DNA of 24,771 bases from an uncultured Porphyromonadaceae bacterium (GCA_902493335.1 CABUPJ010000049.1:1-24771), one strand, 5' to 3'; numbered from the stretch's first letter, positions 1 through 7,811 are shown. A program made the numbers and translations. Notes: generated by a model not told the origin, from the sequence alone.

Positions 1-18
1 CAAGGGCTTCAGCCCTTG
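1..18. repeat. Short perfect hairpin
   Basis: Two 8-bp arms (CAAGGGCT and AGCCCTTG) are separated by TC. The hairpin sits at the very edge of the window, so it may belong to whatever lies to the left, for example as a terminator of a neighbouring gene. No T-run follows it on the plus strand. The sequence up to base 80 shows no recognisable gene or TAnnTTTG promoter. Confidence 0.4.
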
Positions 19-80
19 TAACGAAGCGGCACTCCCTCCCCATCCACGACCACTTTAGCGGCAGACATCCCCGCGCAAAA

Positions 81-277
81 AGAGTCGGTTCTGTGATGAT
101 TGTTTGCGTCAGGGCGGTCAGTTGTCGAGTGATTTTACCATTGCGATGAGGGAGCTATGGGGTTCCATAGTGACCGAAGAGCGATGATAAAAGCGCCGGC
201 AAATGACCGATAAATGGATAACCCTGATTTATGGTTTACTCCCCCTGACGTAAAATGATTATTGCAGAACCGACTCT
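81..277 (+). ncRNA. Highly structured intergenic element, candidate RNA or MITE
   Basis: The whole 197 nt folds on itself. Bases 81-93 pair perfectly with 265-277. Bases 94-106 pair with 251-264 with one bulge and six non-Watson-Crick positions, all G-U or U-G on the plus strand. Bases 107-114 pair perfectly with 243-250. An inner arm pairs 116-127 with 197-208, then 131-144 with 181-194, and is capped by CTATGG/CCATAG (155-160, 165-170). A side hairpin (210-215 with 227-232) makes a three-way junction. Because the imperfections are mostly wobble pairs in plus-strand RNA, a plus-strand transcript is more likely than a bare DNA palindrome. No upstream promoter or protein-coding frame is evident. 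A small non-autonomous mobile element is the main alternative. Confidence 0.5.
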
Positions 278-283
278 CACCAA

Positions 284-312
284 AACGATGTCAAACGCAC
301 ATTGACATCGTT
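284..312 (-). terminator. Hairpin terminator downstream of rsmD
   Basis: An 11-bp perfect inverted repeat (AACGATGTCAA at 284-294 and TTGACATCGTT at 302-312) has a 7-nt loop. On the minus strand a short T-run follows, which suits termination of the rsmD transcript ending at 334. On the plus strand an A-rich then T-rich tract follows at 315-330, so it could also end a transcript of the structured element at 81-277. Confidence 0.5.
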
Positions 313-333
313 GGAAAAAATTTTTCTTTTAAC

Positions 334-873
334 TCACTCGGGAATCTCGAAGATTGAGAAGTTGACGGAGCCGTAGGTGCGGTGGCCGGCGAAATGGGGC
401 AGGGCGCTGAAGTCGTGGTTCTTGTTGTGCTCGACGATGACGATGGTGCCGGGTCTGAGCATCTGTGAGCCGAGGATTCTGACGGGTACCGAGGCGAAGT
501 CGGGCATGTCGTAGGGCGGGTCGGCGAAGATGAGGTCGAACTTTTTCGTGCAGGTGTCGATAAACTTCAGCGCGTCGCCTTTTATTAGGGTGAGGTTGTC
601 GACGTTGAGCTGCTGGGCGACTTTCTTGATGAAGTTATATTGTGTCACGGCTTTTTCGACGGCGGTGACGTCGGCGCATCCGCGCGACAGGAACTCGAAG
701 GTGATGGCGCCCGTGCCGGCAAAGAGGTCGAGTGCCGACAGGCCTTCAAAGTCGACCATGTTCTCGAGCACGTTGAAGATGTTCTCGCGCGCGAAGTCGG
801 TGGTCGGGCGCGCTGTTATGTTAGTCGGCACGTCGAAGCGGCGACGGCCGTATTTTCCTCGGATTATTCGCAT
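334..873 (-). CDS. rsmD: 16S rRNA (guanine(966)-N(2))-methyltransferase RsmD
   Basis: The 179-aa cytoplasmic enzyme is predicted to methylate N2 of G966 in 16S rRNA using S-adenosylmethionine. The N-terminus (MRIIRGKYGRR, then ARPTTDFARENIFN at about 21-34) is typical of RsmD. The SAM-binding motif LDLFAGTGA lies at 48-56, and the catalytic motif of amino N-methyltransferases, DPPY, lies at 118-121. The length matches the family. The start codon lies inside the end of the upstream DUF3822 gene (10-bp overlap, 864-873), so the two are probably co-transcribed and translationally coupled. The hairpin at 284-312 is the likely end of the transcript. Confidence 0.95.
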   Translation of the reverse strand: MRIIRGKYGRRRFDVPTNITARPTTDFARENIFNVLENMVDFEGLSALDLFAGTGAITFEFLSRGCADVTAVEKAVTQYNFIKKVAQQLNVDNLTLIKGDALKFIDTCTKKFDLIFADPPYDMPDFASVPVRILGSQMLRPGTIVIVEHNKNHDFSALPHFAGHRTYGSVNFSIFEIPE

Positions 874-1703
874 AGTGGCAATATTATGAGTTCGAAGGGG
901 GCGGCAAGGGCTTCTTTGCCGTGGCGGTAAACATCAGAGGGGAATACCAGCGGCATGACATAGTTGACGTACTGCCGCAGCAGTGGTGTCAGACTGTCGC
1001 GCGTGGCACGATCACCCGAAAGCATCATCTCGTCGTTTAGCTGGTCGAAGCCGCAGCTGCGCGCAACGGCGAGGCAGTAGTAGAGGGCGTCGGCGACGGT
1101 CGTTGTCCTGAATGTATTGGCTAAGAGCAGTCCGTTGTTTGAGAACGCCACGATGTCGACGGCGTCGGGCGAGACATTGACGAACATCTTGATGTTGTTG
1201 ACTGCCCGGCTCTGGAACGAGAAGTAGCGGCAGAGCGGTGTCAGACGGTGACAGACAGGAGGATTGTTGAAGGTGCGGGCGATGAAGCCTGTGATATCGC
1301 TGTCGAGTTTCATCACCAGGGCGGCCTGTGCGCGGGGTATGTCGTTGACAATAAGTCGGCCGGTGTCGTCGCCGGGCCATAGCAGTGACGCCGCTTTTTC
1401 GAGTCTGTCGCCGTCAGAGGCGACAGCGGCAGGCACGAATGCCAGACGCGGACAGTCGACGACGACGTCGACACGCCCGAAATCGCAGAGCAGCAACGGG
1501 TTGTCATAGACAGCTTCTTCGAGAGCCTTGGGCACAGACATGGCGGCCCGGTCAAAGTCGATATGACGGAGTATCAGCGAATTGTCTTCGACGGTCGACC
1601 GCAGGGCGATGTCAAGGGCGCTGTCGCTTATTTTAAGCGACAGATTCCAGAAACGATGGTCTCTGATGGCATCTTTGGTGAGTCTGTTGTCGTTCTGTTC
1701 CAT
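864..1703 (-). CDS. DUF3822 family protein
   Basis: The 279-aa protein has no signal peptide or membrane segment. It resembles the Bacteroidetes DUF3822 family, which is commonly found directly upstream of rsmD; that neighbourhood is from family knowledge and is seen here. The sequence has an alternating pattern consistent with an actin-like ATPase-type fold (for example the VNVSPDAVDIVAFSNNGLLLANTF stretch around residues 176-199, split here only for description), but no catalytic residues can be named. The biochemical role is unknown. It overlaps rsmD by 10 bp, and a TAAATTTG promoter element lies 35 bp upstream of the start. The assignment rests on similarity plus context. Confidence 0.8.
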   Translation of the reverse strand: MEQNDNRLTKDAIRDHRFWNLSLKISDSALDIALRSTVEDNSLILRHIDFDRAAMSVPKALEEAVYDNPLLLCDFGRVDVVVDCPRLAFVPAAVASDGDRLEKAASLLWPGDDTGRLIVNDIPRAQAALVMKLDSDITGFIARTFNNPPVCHRLTPLCRYFSFQSRAVNNIKMFVNVSPDAVDIVAFSNNGLLLANTFRTTTVADALYYCLAVARSCGFDQLNDEMMLSGDRATRDSLTPLLRQYVNYVMPLVFPSDVYRHGKEALAAPFELIILPLCE

Positions 1704-1737
1704 GAAAAACGGGCCGTTAAAAGTGTCGGCGATTATG

Positions 1738-1745
1738 CAAATTTA
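1738..1745 (-). promoter_or_regulatory. Candidate -7 element for the DUF3822-rsmD operon
   Basis: On the minus strand this reads TAAATTTG, matching the Bacteroidetes -7 consensus TAnnTTTG, about 35 bp before the start at 1703. A well-placed -33 TTTG is lacking; the nearest CAAA on the plus strand, at 1770-1773, is 24 bp away instead of about 20. Confidence 0.4.
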
Positions 1746-1848
1746 CGCCAATAATTCCATAAACGAAAACAAAACTCTTGAAAAAACCGCTGTCAGATAT
1801 AGAATGTCGCGAGATATATCCTTTATTTATAGGCTGATATGATTGCGG

Positions 1849-1883
1849 CGGACAAATTTAAAGTGCAATTTTAAAATTGTCCG
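1849..1883. repeat. Inverted repeat upstream of the B12 promoter
   Basis: CGGACAAATTTAA (1849-1861) and TTAAAATTGTCCG (1871-1883) pair at 12 of 13 positions around a 9-nt loop. It ends about 25 bp before the -33 element of the riboswitch promoter. It could be an operator or a terminator-like hairpin between the divergent units; nothing else in the sequence decides this. Confidence 0.35.
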
Positions 1884-1907
1884 AAGGGTGTTATTCCGGT
1901 GTGAAAA

Positions 1908-1939
1908 TTTGTGGATGATGGAAATTGTATGTAACTTTG
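1908..1939 (+). promoter_or_regulatory. Promoter of the B12 operon
   Basis: A -33 TTTG (1908-1911) is followed after exactly 20 bp by TAACTTTG (1932-1939), a perfect TAnnTTTG element. This is the canonical Bacteroidetes sigma-ABfr arrangement. It places the transcription start at about 1944, right at the 5' edge of the cobalamin aptamer. Confidence 0.75.
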
Positions 1940-1945
1940 CGGCAG

Positions 1946-2156
1946 CTTATGGTTTCTCCCTGTGGCCCAGGAGTGGGCGCGTGAAACGACGCAAGAGCCA
2001 AGTTTCGGGAGATAAAGAGGGAATCAGGTGAAAATCCTGAACAGTACCCGCTGCTGTAAGTCCCAGACCAAAGGTCTGCCGCACAATGTCATTGGAGCCT
2101 GAAGCTCCGAGAAGACGCGACATGACCGGGACGAGTCAGAAGACCTGCCATAGCCG
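1946..2156 (+). ncRNA. Cobalamin riboswitch aptamer
   Basis: The conserved core is visible: a G-rich segment with GGGAATCAGGTGAAAATCC near 2029-2047, ACAGTACCCGCTGCTGTAA at 2041-2059, and a B12-box-like AGTCAGAAGACCTGCC at 2134-2149. The terminal P1 helix can form between TTATGG (about 1947-1952) and CCATAG (2148-2153). It lies between a strong promoter and a btuB-like gene. Known members of this class lower expression when adenosylcobalamin or another cobalamin binds, so the block downstream should be repressed by B12. Confidence 0.95.
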
Positions 2157-2190
2157 TAAATCAGATTCAAGCCTACGGGACTATGGGCAG
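2145..2190 (+). promoter_or_regulatory. Alternative (anti-P1) hairpin of the riboswitch
   Basis: CTGCCATAGCCGTA (2145-2158), which includes the 3' strand of P1 and part of the B12 box, can pair with 2174-2190. The pairing gives 14 bp with a 1-nt and a 2-nt bulge and a 15-nt loop. It is mutually exclusive with the P1 helix of the aptamer, as expected of an expression platform. How it is relayed to the terminator at 2281-2323 is not clear from pairing alone. Confidence 0.5.
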
Positions 2191-2196
2191 CGATTA

Positions 2197-2245
2197 TGCT
2201 TCACTCTCACTCTGACGGTGAGCGGTGACCTTATGACATAAGCAT
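2197..2245 (+). other. Leader hairpin
   Basis: ATGCTT (2197-2202) pairs with AAGCAT (2240-2245), and nested within it TCACTCTCAC (2201-2210) pairs with GTGAGCGGTGA (about 2219-2229). The rest of the leader up to 2280 adds only a small GGAG/CTCC hairpin with a GCGA tetraloop (2258-2269). No upstream reading frame with support is seen here. Confidence 0.35.
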
Positions 2246-2280
2246 TTTCCGATAAAGGGAGGCGACTCCTGAAGACATTG

Positions 2281-2323
2281 ATCCCGCCGGCGTATAATCG
2301 TGATACGCAGACGGGATTTTTTT
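2281..2323 (+). terminator. Intrinsic terminator in the riboswitch leader
   Basis: ATCCCGCCGGCGTAT (2281-2295) pairs with ATACGCAGACGGGAT (2303-2317) apart from two mismatches within the stem, has a 7-nt loop, and runs into seven T residues (2317-2323). It lies after the aptamer and 36 bp before the btuB start, so the riboswitch plausibly acts by premature termination rather than only by hiding the ribosome binding site. Confidence 0.7.
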
Positions 2324-2358
2324 ATTCTGAGTATTAACGTGCTACCTTTTAAGGAAAA

Positions 2359-4356
2359 ATGACATACAGACCAATCACAGCCGTATTTGCAGCGGTGCTT
2401 ACGGCCTTGGCGGCGCGGGGAGCAGAACCCGCCGACACAACGGCGCGTCAGCTGCACGAGCTGATCGTCACAGCCCGACGGCCGCCGCAGGAGATAATAC
2501 CCGCCCAGGTTCTTTCGGGCGAGGAGCTGCGGCGGCTCAACAGCAACAGTGTGGCCGACGCCCTGCGTTATTTTTCGGGTGTCCAGGTCAAGGACTATGG
2601 CGGCGTCGGCGGCATCAAGACCGTCAACATCCGTTCGATGGGCACCAACCACACCGGCGTGGTCTATGACGGTGTCGAGCTCGGCAACGCGCAGAACGGC
2701 CAGATTGACCTGGGCCAGTTCTCGCTCGACAACATCGAGGCGCTGTCGCTCTATAACGGACAGAAAAGCGAGATACTTCAGCCGGCCAAAGACTTCGGGT
2801 CGGCAGGGTCGATCTATATGCGCACCCGCACGCCACACTTCGACGAAGGTGAGACTTACCACGCCCGCGCGACGGTGCGCACGGGTTCGTTCGACCTGCT
2901 GAATCCGTCGGCACTGGTCGAGCTGCGTCTGAGCGACCGGCTCAACGCCTCGCTGAGCACCGAGTGGGTCAACTCGAGCGGCAAATATAAATTCCGTTAC
3001 CGCCGGGTCAATCCGGCAGGCGAGCTTGCCTACGATACGACGGCCGTGCGTCAGAACGGCGACATCAACGCCACGCGCATAGAGCTTAATCTCAACGGTT
3101 CGCTCGGCTCGGGCGGCTGGTCGTTCAAGGCCTACAACTATAACTCGGAGCGCGGTGTTCCCGGTGCCATCGTCAACAACGTGTGGCGTCGCGGCGAGCG
3201 CATCTGGGACACAAATTCATTCGTGCAGGGGCGTTTCACGGGCTATTACGGTAAGTTCAGCACGCTCGCCAACGCGAAGTATGCCTTTTACCGCACGCAC
3301 TATGTCAACAACGACGACAAGCAGATAAAAGTCGACAACCTATACAGGCAGAGAGAGTTTTATATATCGTCGGCCAACGAATATGAGATTATGCCGCAGT
3401 GGAAAGTCTCGGCGAGCTACGATTTTGTCTGGAACACGCTCGACGCCGACATGTATGGCTTCGCCAAGCCCGACCGCTATTCAAACTATCTGTCGGCCGC
3501 AACTGCCATATCGCTCGAGAGATTCAAGCTTCAGGCCAGTGCTTTGGGCACATTCATCCACGACCGTCTGCAGGGCCAGCAGTCGCCCGGCGACAGGCGC
3601 GTCTTCACGCCCGCCGTGTTTGTTTCGGGCAATCCGCTGCGCAACAAAGATTTCTCGGTACGTGCGTTCTATAAACGCTCGTTCAGGATGCCGACTTTCA
3701 ACGACCTCTATTATGCCGATATGGGTAATTCGCAGCTCGACCCCGAGCGAGTGACCCAGTATAACGCCGGCATCGTCTACGACCACAGCGGCCGGGGGCT
3801 GCTCGCCGCGGCGCGTCTCACGGCTGATGTCTATTACAATAAGGTGAAAGACAAGATTGTCGCCTATCCCAAAGGGCAGCAGTTCCGCTGGACGATGCTC
3901 AACCTCGGCCTTGTCGACATCAGGGGCGTCGATGTCAGCGGCCTTGTGACGCTGTCGCCCGTGCGCGACATGTATCTGACGCTCCGGGGGCAGTATACCT
4001 TCCAGCGTGCCATCGACGTAACCAATCCCGCCGACAACTACTACCGCGACCAGATACCCTACATACCCCGCCACTCAGGCTCGGCCGTCTTCAACGCCGA
4101 GTGGCGCGGATGGGGACTCAACTACTCATGGATTTATGTCGGTGAGCGCTACAACCAGCAGGAGAACATACGCTATAACTACACGCAGCCGTGGTATACG
4201 TCAGACGTATCGGTGAGCAAGGATTTCAGGCTCGGGCGTGTGTCGCTGCGCGCTCTCGTCGAAGTCAACAATCTCCTCAGCCAGGACTATGACGTCATCA
4301 TCAACTACCCGATGCCCAAACGCAACTACCGTTTCACCCTGACAGTTGAAATATGA
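2359..4356 (+). CDS. btuB: BtuB-like TonB-dependent cobalamin receptor
   Basis: The 665-aa outer-membrane protein is predicted to import cobalamin using TonB energy. A signal peptide covers about residues 1-21. A TonB box-like ELIVTA is at 34-39, a plug domain follows (about 45-150, with LRYFSGVQVKDYGGVGG and NIRSMGTNHTGVVYDGV), and a beta-barrel with alternating aromatic strands extends to the C-terminus. It lacks the N-terminal carboxypeptidase-like extension of SusC proteins, as BtuB proteins do. The start at 2359 is supported by AAGGA at 2351-2355. The cobalamin riboswitch directly upstream fixes the likely substrate. It overlaps the next gene by 4 bp (4353-4356). No inner-membrane BtuCDF genes are in the window. 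Confidence 0.92.
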   Translation: MTYRPITAVFAAVLTALAARGAEPADTTARQLHELIVTARRPPQEIIPAQVLSGEELRRLNSNSVADALRYFSGVQVKDYGGVGGIKTVNIRSMGTNHTGVVYDGVELGNAQNGQIDLGQFSLDNIEALSLYNGQKSEILQPAKDFGSAGSIYMRTRTPHFDEGETYHARATVRTGSFDLLNPSALVELRLSDRLNASLSTEWVNSSGKYKFRYRRVNPAGELAYDTTAVRQNGDINATRIELNLNGSLGSGGWSFKAYNYNSERGVPGAIVNNVWRRGERIWDTNSFVQGRFTGYYGKFSTLANAKYAFYRTHYVNNDDKQIKVDNLYRQREFYISSANEYEIMPQWKVSASYDFVWNTLDADMYGFAKPDRYSNYLSAATAISLERFKLQASALGTFIHDRLQGQQSPGDRRVFTPAVFVSGNPLRNKDFSVRAFYKRSFRMPTFNDLYYADMGNSQLDPERVTQYNAGIVYDHSGRGLLAAARLTADVYYNKVKDKIVAYPKGQQFRWTMLNLGLVDIRGVDVSGLVTLSPVRDMYLTLRGQYTFQRAIDVTNPADNYYRDQIPYIPRHSGSAVFNAEWRGWGLNYSWIYVGERYNQQENIRYNYTQPWYTSDVSVSKDFRLGRVSLRALVEVNNLLSQDYDVIINYPMPKRNYRFTLTVEI

Positions 4357-5540
4357 TGAAACCTCAATATATTATGATGAAACACAAGATATATAATAAC
4401 ATTTTCTTATATTTTCTGCCGCTCCTGATGGTGGCCACGGGCTGTCGCGAAGACGAGCTCGTGGTGCCGACGGAGTATGATATCATCCCCGAAACGCCTG
4501 CCGACGGTACGGCCATACGCGGCTTCTACCTCGTCAACGAAGGCAATATGGGTTCAAATAAATGCACACTCGATTACTTCGACTACTTCACGGGTCTCTA
4601 TGCCCGCAACTTCTATGCCGAACGCAATCCGAGCGTGATAAAAGAACTCGGCGACGTCGGCAACGACATAGGCATCTATGGCTCGAAGCTGTATGTCGTC
4701 GTCAACTGCTCGCACAAAGTCGAGGTTATGGACGCTCGCAGCGGTGTGCGCCTCGGCCAGATCGACATACCCAACTGCCGCTATGTCAGGTTTCATCGCG
4801 GCAAAGCCTACGTCAGCTCATACGTCGGCCCTGTGCTTATCGACGCCAACGCTCCGAAAGGGGCGGTCTATCAGGTCGACACTCTGTCGCTCACCGTCAC
4901 GGCCAAGGTGACGGTCGGCTATCAGCCCGAAGAGATGGAGATTGCCGACGACTACATGTATGTCGCCAACTCGGGCGGCTACCGCGCGCCGAACTACGAC
5001 AACACCGTGTCTGTCATACAGATGGTCGACTTCAAGCAGGTGCAGCAGATACCTGTCGGCATCAATCTCCACCGTCTTAAAAAAGACCGTTACGGCAAAC
5101 TGTGGGTGACCTCGCGCGGCGACTATCAGTCGCGTCCGTCGCGCCTCTATGTCATGGACAAGAAGCCGGGCTATAACCGCATGGTTGTCACCGACACTCT
5201 GGATATCGCGTGCTCCAACATGGCCTTTTTCGGCGATTCGCTCTACTACTATGCCACCGAGTGGAACAACTTCACAGCCTCGAACTCGATAAGCTACGGC
5301 ATCATCGACATACGCACCAAAGAGGTCGTCTCGAACAATTTCATCACCGACGGCACTGAGCGCGAGATCACGATACCCTACGGCATCGCGATACATCCCG
5401 AGACCGGCGACATCTTTGTCACCGACGCCAAAAACTATGTCTCGTCGGGGACGCTCTACTGCTTCGACCGCCACGGACGCCGCAAGTGGAGCGTGCGCAC
5501 CGGCGACATACCCGCACACATAACATTCCTGCCACGATGA
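4353..5540 (+). CDS. btuG: BtuG-like beta-propeller surface lipoprotein
   Basis: The 395-aa protein has a signal peptide ending in a lipobox (VATGC, Cys31). An acidic run (REDE) follows the cysteine, consistent with surface export of Bacteroidetes lipoproteins. The rest is a YncE/DUF5074-type propeller: FYLVNEGNMGSNKCTLDYF at 58-76, then repeated blades ending in patterns such as YVVVNCSHKVEVMDARSG and MYVANSGG. In Bacteroides, BtuG is a surface propeller that binds B12 very tightly and caps BtuB; the gene order here matches. Four in-frame ATGs (4353, 4356, 4374, 4377) arise from a 21-bp duplication. The start at 4377 would give a tidier signal peptide, while 4353 and 4356 overlap the btuB stop. 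The B12-binding role is inferred from homology and position. Confidence 0.82.
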   Translation: MMKPQYIMMKHKIYNNIFLYFLPLLMVATGCREDELVVPTEYDIIPETPADGTAIRGFYLVNEGNMGSNKCTLDYFDYFTGLYARNFYAERNPSVIKELGDVGNDIGIYGSKLYVVVNCSHKVEVMDARSGVRLGQIDIPNCRYVRFHRGKAYVSSYVGPVLIDANAPKGAVYQVDTLSLTVTAKVTVGYQPEEMEIADDYMYVANSGGYRAPNYDNTVSVIQMVDFKQVQQIPVGINLHRLKKDRYGKLWVTSRGDYQSRPSRLYVMDKKPGYNRMVVTDTLDIACSNMAFFGDSLYYYATEWNNFTASNSISYGIIDIRTKEVVSNNFITDGTEREITIPYGIAIHPETGDIFVTDAKNYVSSGTLYCFDRHGRRKWSVRTGDIPAHITFLPR

Positions 5541-6745
5541 AGAAACTACCGCTACTGATATTGCCACTGCTGACAGCCGCGTGTGACCACGGGACGCCGA
5601 TGGTCAACCTCGGTGTCGACGACGTCTACTATGTCTACCGCATGCAGAAGCTCGACCTACATCCGGCGCTGACGGGCGACGAATACCGCTGGTATCTCGT
5701 CGGCGCCGACGGCTCTGAGAGTCTCGTCAGCGACGAGCGCGACTATATCTTTTTGGCCGCCGACGAGGGCACTTACCGCCTGCGTTTCGAAATCATAGAC
5801 CCCGAAACGCCTTACTCGTTTGACTTCACCGTCAACGTCGTCCACGAAGAAGTCGAGTACAGCCCCTATATCAGCCGTGTCTATGAATACCGGCCCGCTC
5901 CGGGGCAGTTTGTCAACGAGATGCCGCTCTACGAAGAGGGCGACAGCTATGCCGACATGCTCAAGAAGGCCGAGGAGTCGATCAGCGGCACCAACGACAT
6001 AATGATCTCGCTCGGCGGCTACGGCGGTTATGTGACCTTCGGCTTCGACCACACGGTCATCAACGTGCCCGGCGAATATGACTTCCGCATCTGGGGCAAT
6101 GCCTTCTACGAGCTGCTTCAGCCCGACAGGAAAGGCGGTTCGGCCGAGCCGGGCATAGTCTGCGTGAGCTACGACGTCAACTGCAACGGCATTCCCGACG
6201 ACCCGTGGTATGAGCTCGCCGGCAGCGAATACTACAAGCCCGGAACCGGCCACGGCTACACGATCACCTACAGCCGCCCCGACCCGTCACACACGCCTGT
6301 CGAAGACGACGACGGCTATCTCGAGGACCTCGCCTACATACCCTGGTGCGACTCACGCGGCGACAGCGGCTACATAGCCAAAAACATATTCCACCCGCAG
6401 AGCTACTATCCGCTGTGGATTGATGACGACGAGCTGACATTCACCGGCTCGATACTCGCGCCGAACGGCACAGACACAAGCGGCACAGGACGTTACTATG
6501 TGCTCTATGCCTACGACTACGGCTACGTCGACAACCACCCCAACGACTACGCCGACCTCAACTCGTTTGACATCTCATGGGCTGTCGACGACAAGGGAAA
6601 TCCCGTCGACCTGCCCGGAGTCGACTTCATCAGAGTCTACACCGGTGTCAACCAGTACTGCGGCTGGCTCGGCGAGACCTCGACCGAGATAAGCCGCGCC
6701 CGCGACCTGCATATCGCCGACGGAACCATAATACCCGACGTCTAA
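5537..6745 (+). CDS. PKD-domain surface lipoprotein of the B12 locus
   Basis: The 402-aa protein starts at an ATG that overlaps the upstream stop codon (ATGA, 5537-5540). An in-frame ATG at 5486 would lie inside btuG and would bury the signal peptide. The lipobox is LLTAAC with Cys16. Residues about 25-103 look like a PKD-type Ig fold. The remainder (about 110-402) is aromatic and Asp-rich, with a DVNCNGIPDDPWYEL stretch at 213-227 whose spacing resembles an EF-hand calcium loop. It is probably surface-exposed and linked to corrinoid uptake by operon position. It may correspond to accessory lipoproteins known from Bacteroides B12 loci, but I cannot tell whether it is a BtuH-type binder. Confidence 0.75.
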   Translation: MKKLPLLILPLLTAACDHGTPMVNLGVDDVYYVYRMQKLDLHPALTGDEYRWYLVGADGSESLVSDERDYIFLAADEGTYRLRFEIIDPETPYSFDFTVNVVHEEVEYSPYISRVYEYRPAPGQFVNEMPLYEEGDSYADMLKKAEESISGTNDIMISLGGYGGYVTFGFDHTVINVPGEYDFRIWGNAFYELLQPDRKGGSAEPGIVCVSYDVNCNGIPDDPWYELAGSEYYKPGTGHGYTITYSRPDPSHTPVEDDDGYLEDLAYIPWCDSRGDSGYIAKNIFHPQSYYPLWIDDDELTFTGSILAPNGTDTSGTGRYYVLYAYDYGYVDNHPNDYADLNSFDISWAVDDKGNPVDLPGVDFIRVYTGVNQYCGWLGETSTEISRARDLHIADGTIIPDV

Positions 6746-6770
6746 ATAAGAAATCAATGATATAAAGCAA

Positions 6771-7811
6771 ATGAATAAACTGAAAATCGCTTTGGTCGGC
6801 ACGGTGATGACGGCCGCCATGGCACAGGCAATTGTCCTTGACTGGGACAAAATCAGATTCTGGACCGGCAGCGGCTCCAACAAGGCCGCGCTGGTAGTGC
6901 AATTCGCCGACAAGGGGCCAAAAGAGGCATATGTCTGGGGCTTCCGCTGGGATGACAGCCAGTATCCCGACGGGGCGCCCACGGGCGAGGATATGGCGCG
7001 GGCAATCGCCGCCAACAGCCCCGACCTGCTGCTCTTCACGCAGTTTACAGGCTCGATGGGTTCGACCGTCTGCGGCTTCAGCTACTATGACCCCGACGGT
7101 TTTCCGATGAGCGAAAGCATAAGCTATGACTTCGACGGCGCCTCGACCGACAAACGTATCAGCTTCAATTACTTCACGCCCAACGCGACGATGAATCAGA
7201 CATCGGCGCCGGGCAACGACACTCCCCGGCTGTGCGGCGACGCCATAGCCGCCTCGGCCGAGAGCCATATTATCGAACATCCGATTAACTCGCGAAACTA
7301 CGGCTATCCGGCATATGACTACGACTGGTGGCGGTCATCGTCAGACTTCGAGACAAACGGGCAGCGCTGGAACGCCGGATGGTATGACGGCTACTGGAGC
7401 TACTGGACGGGCGGCACCGACTTCGACGAGCTCGGCTATTCGGGTCTGGGCATGAGTTCGCGACGGCTCAGCGACGGTCAGGTCGACGCCTGGAAGTTCA
7501 CACCGCTCGACGGTCCGGTGACTTACAGCCTGCGCGCCGGCGAACAGAACATAACGATGACCGACGCCGACGCTGTCAGCGGAGCTTCAGAGCAGTGGTA
7601 TGAGCTCAACTACCGTCACTTTGAGGAGGCCGGGCTGATAGACGCCATATCGGGCGATGATGACGGCGAGACAGCAGTCTACGACATCAGCGGCGCGTTG
7701 CTCGCATCGGCCGAAAACCGGCGCAGTCTCGGCTATATAATCACCCGGCTCAAGCCCGGCGTTTATATAACCGTCTGCGGCAAAACGGTCAACAAGATTC
7801 TTATCAAATAG
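6771..7811 (+). CDS. T9SS-sorted protein with a W-x-G-x-G aromatic domain
   Basis: The 346-aa protein has a signal peptide cleaved near AQA (residue 20). The domain at about 24-250 begins DKIRFWTGSGSNKAALVVQF (27-45), continues WGFRW (56-60) and contains GYWSYW (about 207-212) and YSGLGMSSRRLSDG. The same domain occurs twice in the next protein. The C-terminus (about 293-346, YDISGALLASAEN ... LKPGVYITVCGKTVNKILIK) has the form of a T9SS type A sorting domain, so it is likely secreted and attached to the surface. The gene starts 25 bp after the PKD lipoprotein gene. The family is not recognised by name. A ligand-binding role, possibly corrinoid, is inferred only from the operon and the aromatic residues. 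Confidence 0.72.
   Translation: MNKLKIALVGTVMTAAMAQAIVLDWDKIRFWTGSGSNKAALVVQFADKGPKEAYVWGFRWDDSQYPDGAPTGEDMARAIAANSPDLLLFTQFTGSMGSTVCGFSYYDPDGFPMSESISYDFDGASTDKRISFNYFTPNATMNQTSAPGNDTPRLCGDAIAASAESHIIEHPINSRNYGYPAYDYDWWRSSSDFETNGQRWNAGWYDGYWSYWTGGTDFDELGYSGLGMSSRRLSDGQVDAWKFTPLDGPVTYSLRAGEQNITMTDADAVSGASEQWYELNYRHFEEAGLIDAISGDDDGETAVYDISGALLASAENRRSLGYIITRLKPGVYITVCGKTVNKILIK

Noticed and set aside
76..285. Target-site duplication around the structured element (CAAAA at 76-80 and at 281-285)
   Set aside because: The right copy is offset by 3 nt from the end of the inverted repeat and the motif is simple, so chance is likely.
1843..2031. 62-aa plus-strand open frame
   Set aside because: It runs through the promoter and into the cobalamin aptamer and has no family resemblance.
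5486..5536. In-frame upstream ATG that would extend the PKD lipoprotein by 17 residues
   Set aside because: It lies inside the btuG gene and would put charged residues (MERAHRRHTRTH) before a perfect lipoprotein signal. The ATG at 5537 overlaps the upstream stop, as is usual in operons.
4818..5567. 249-aa minus-strand open frame opposite btuG
   Set aside because: It is a shadow of GC-rich codons in the real gene, with low-complexity V/D/R composition and no motif. Similar long antisense frames opposite argD (20793-21620) and argF' (21863-22546) are rejected for the same reason.
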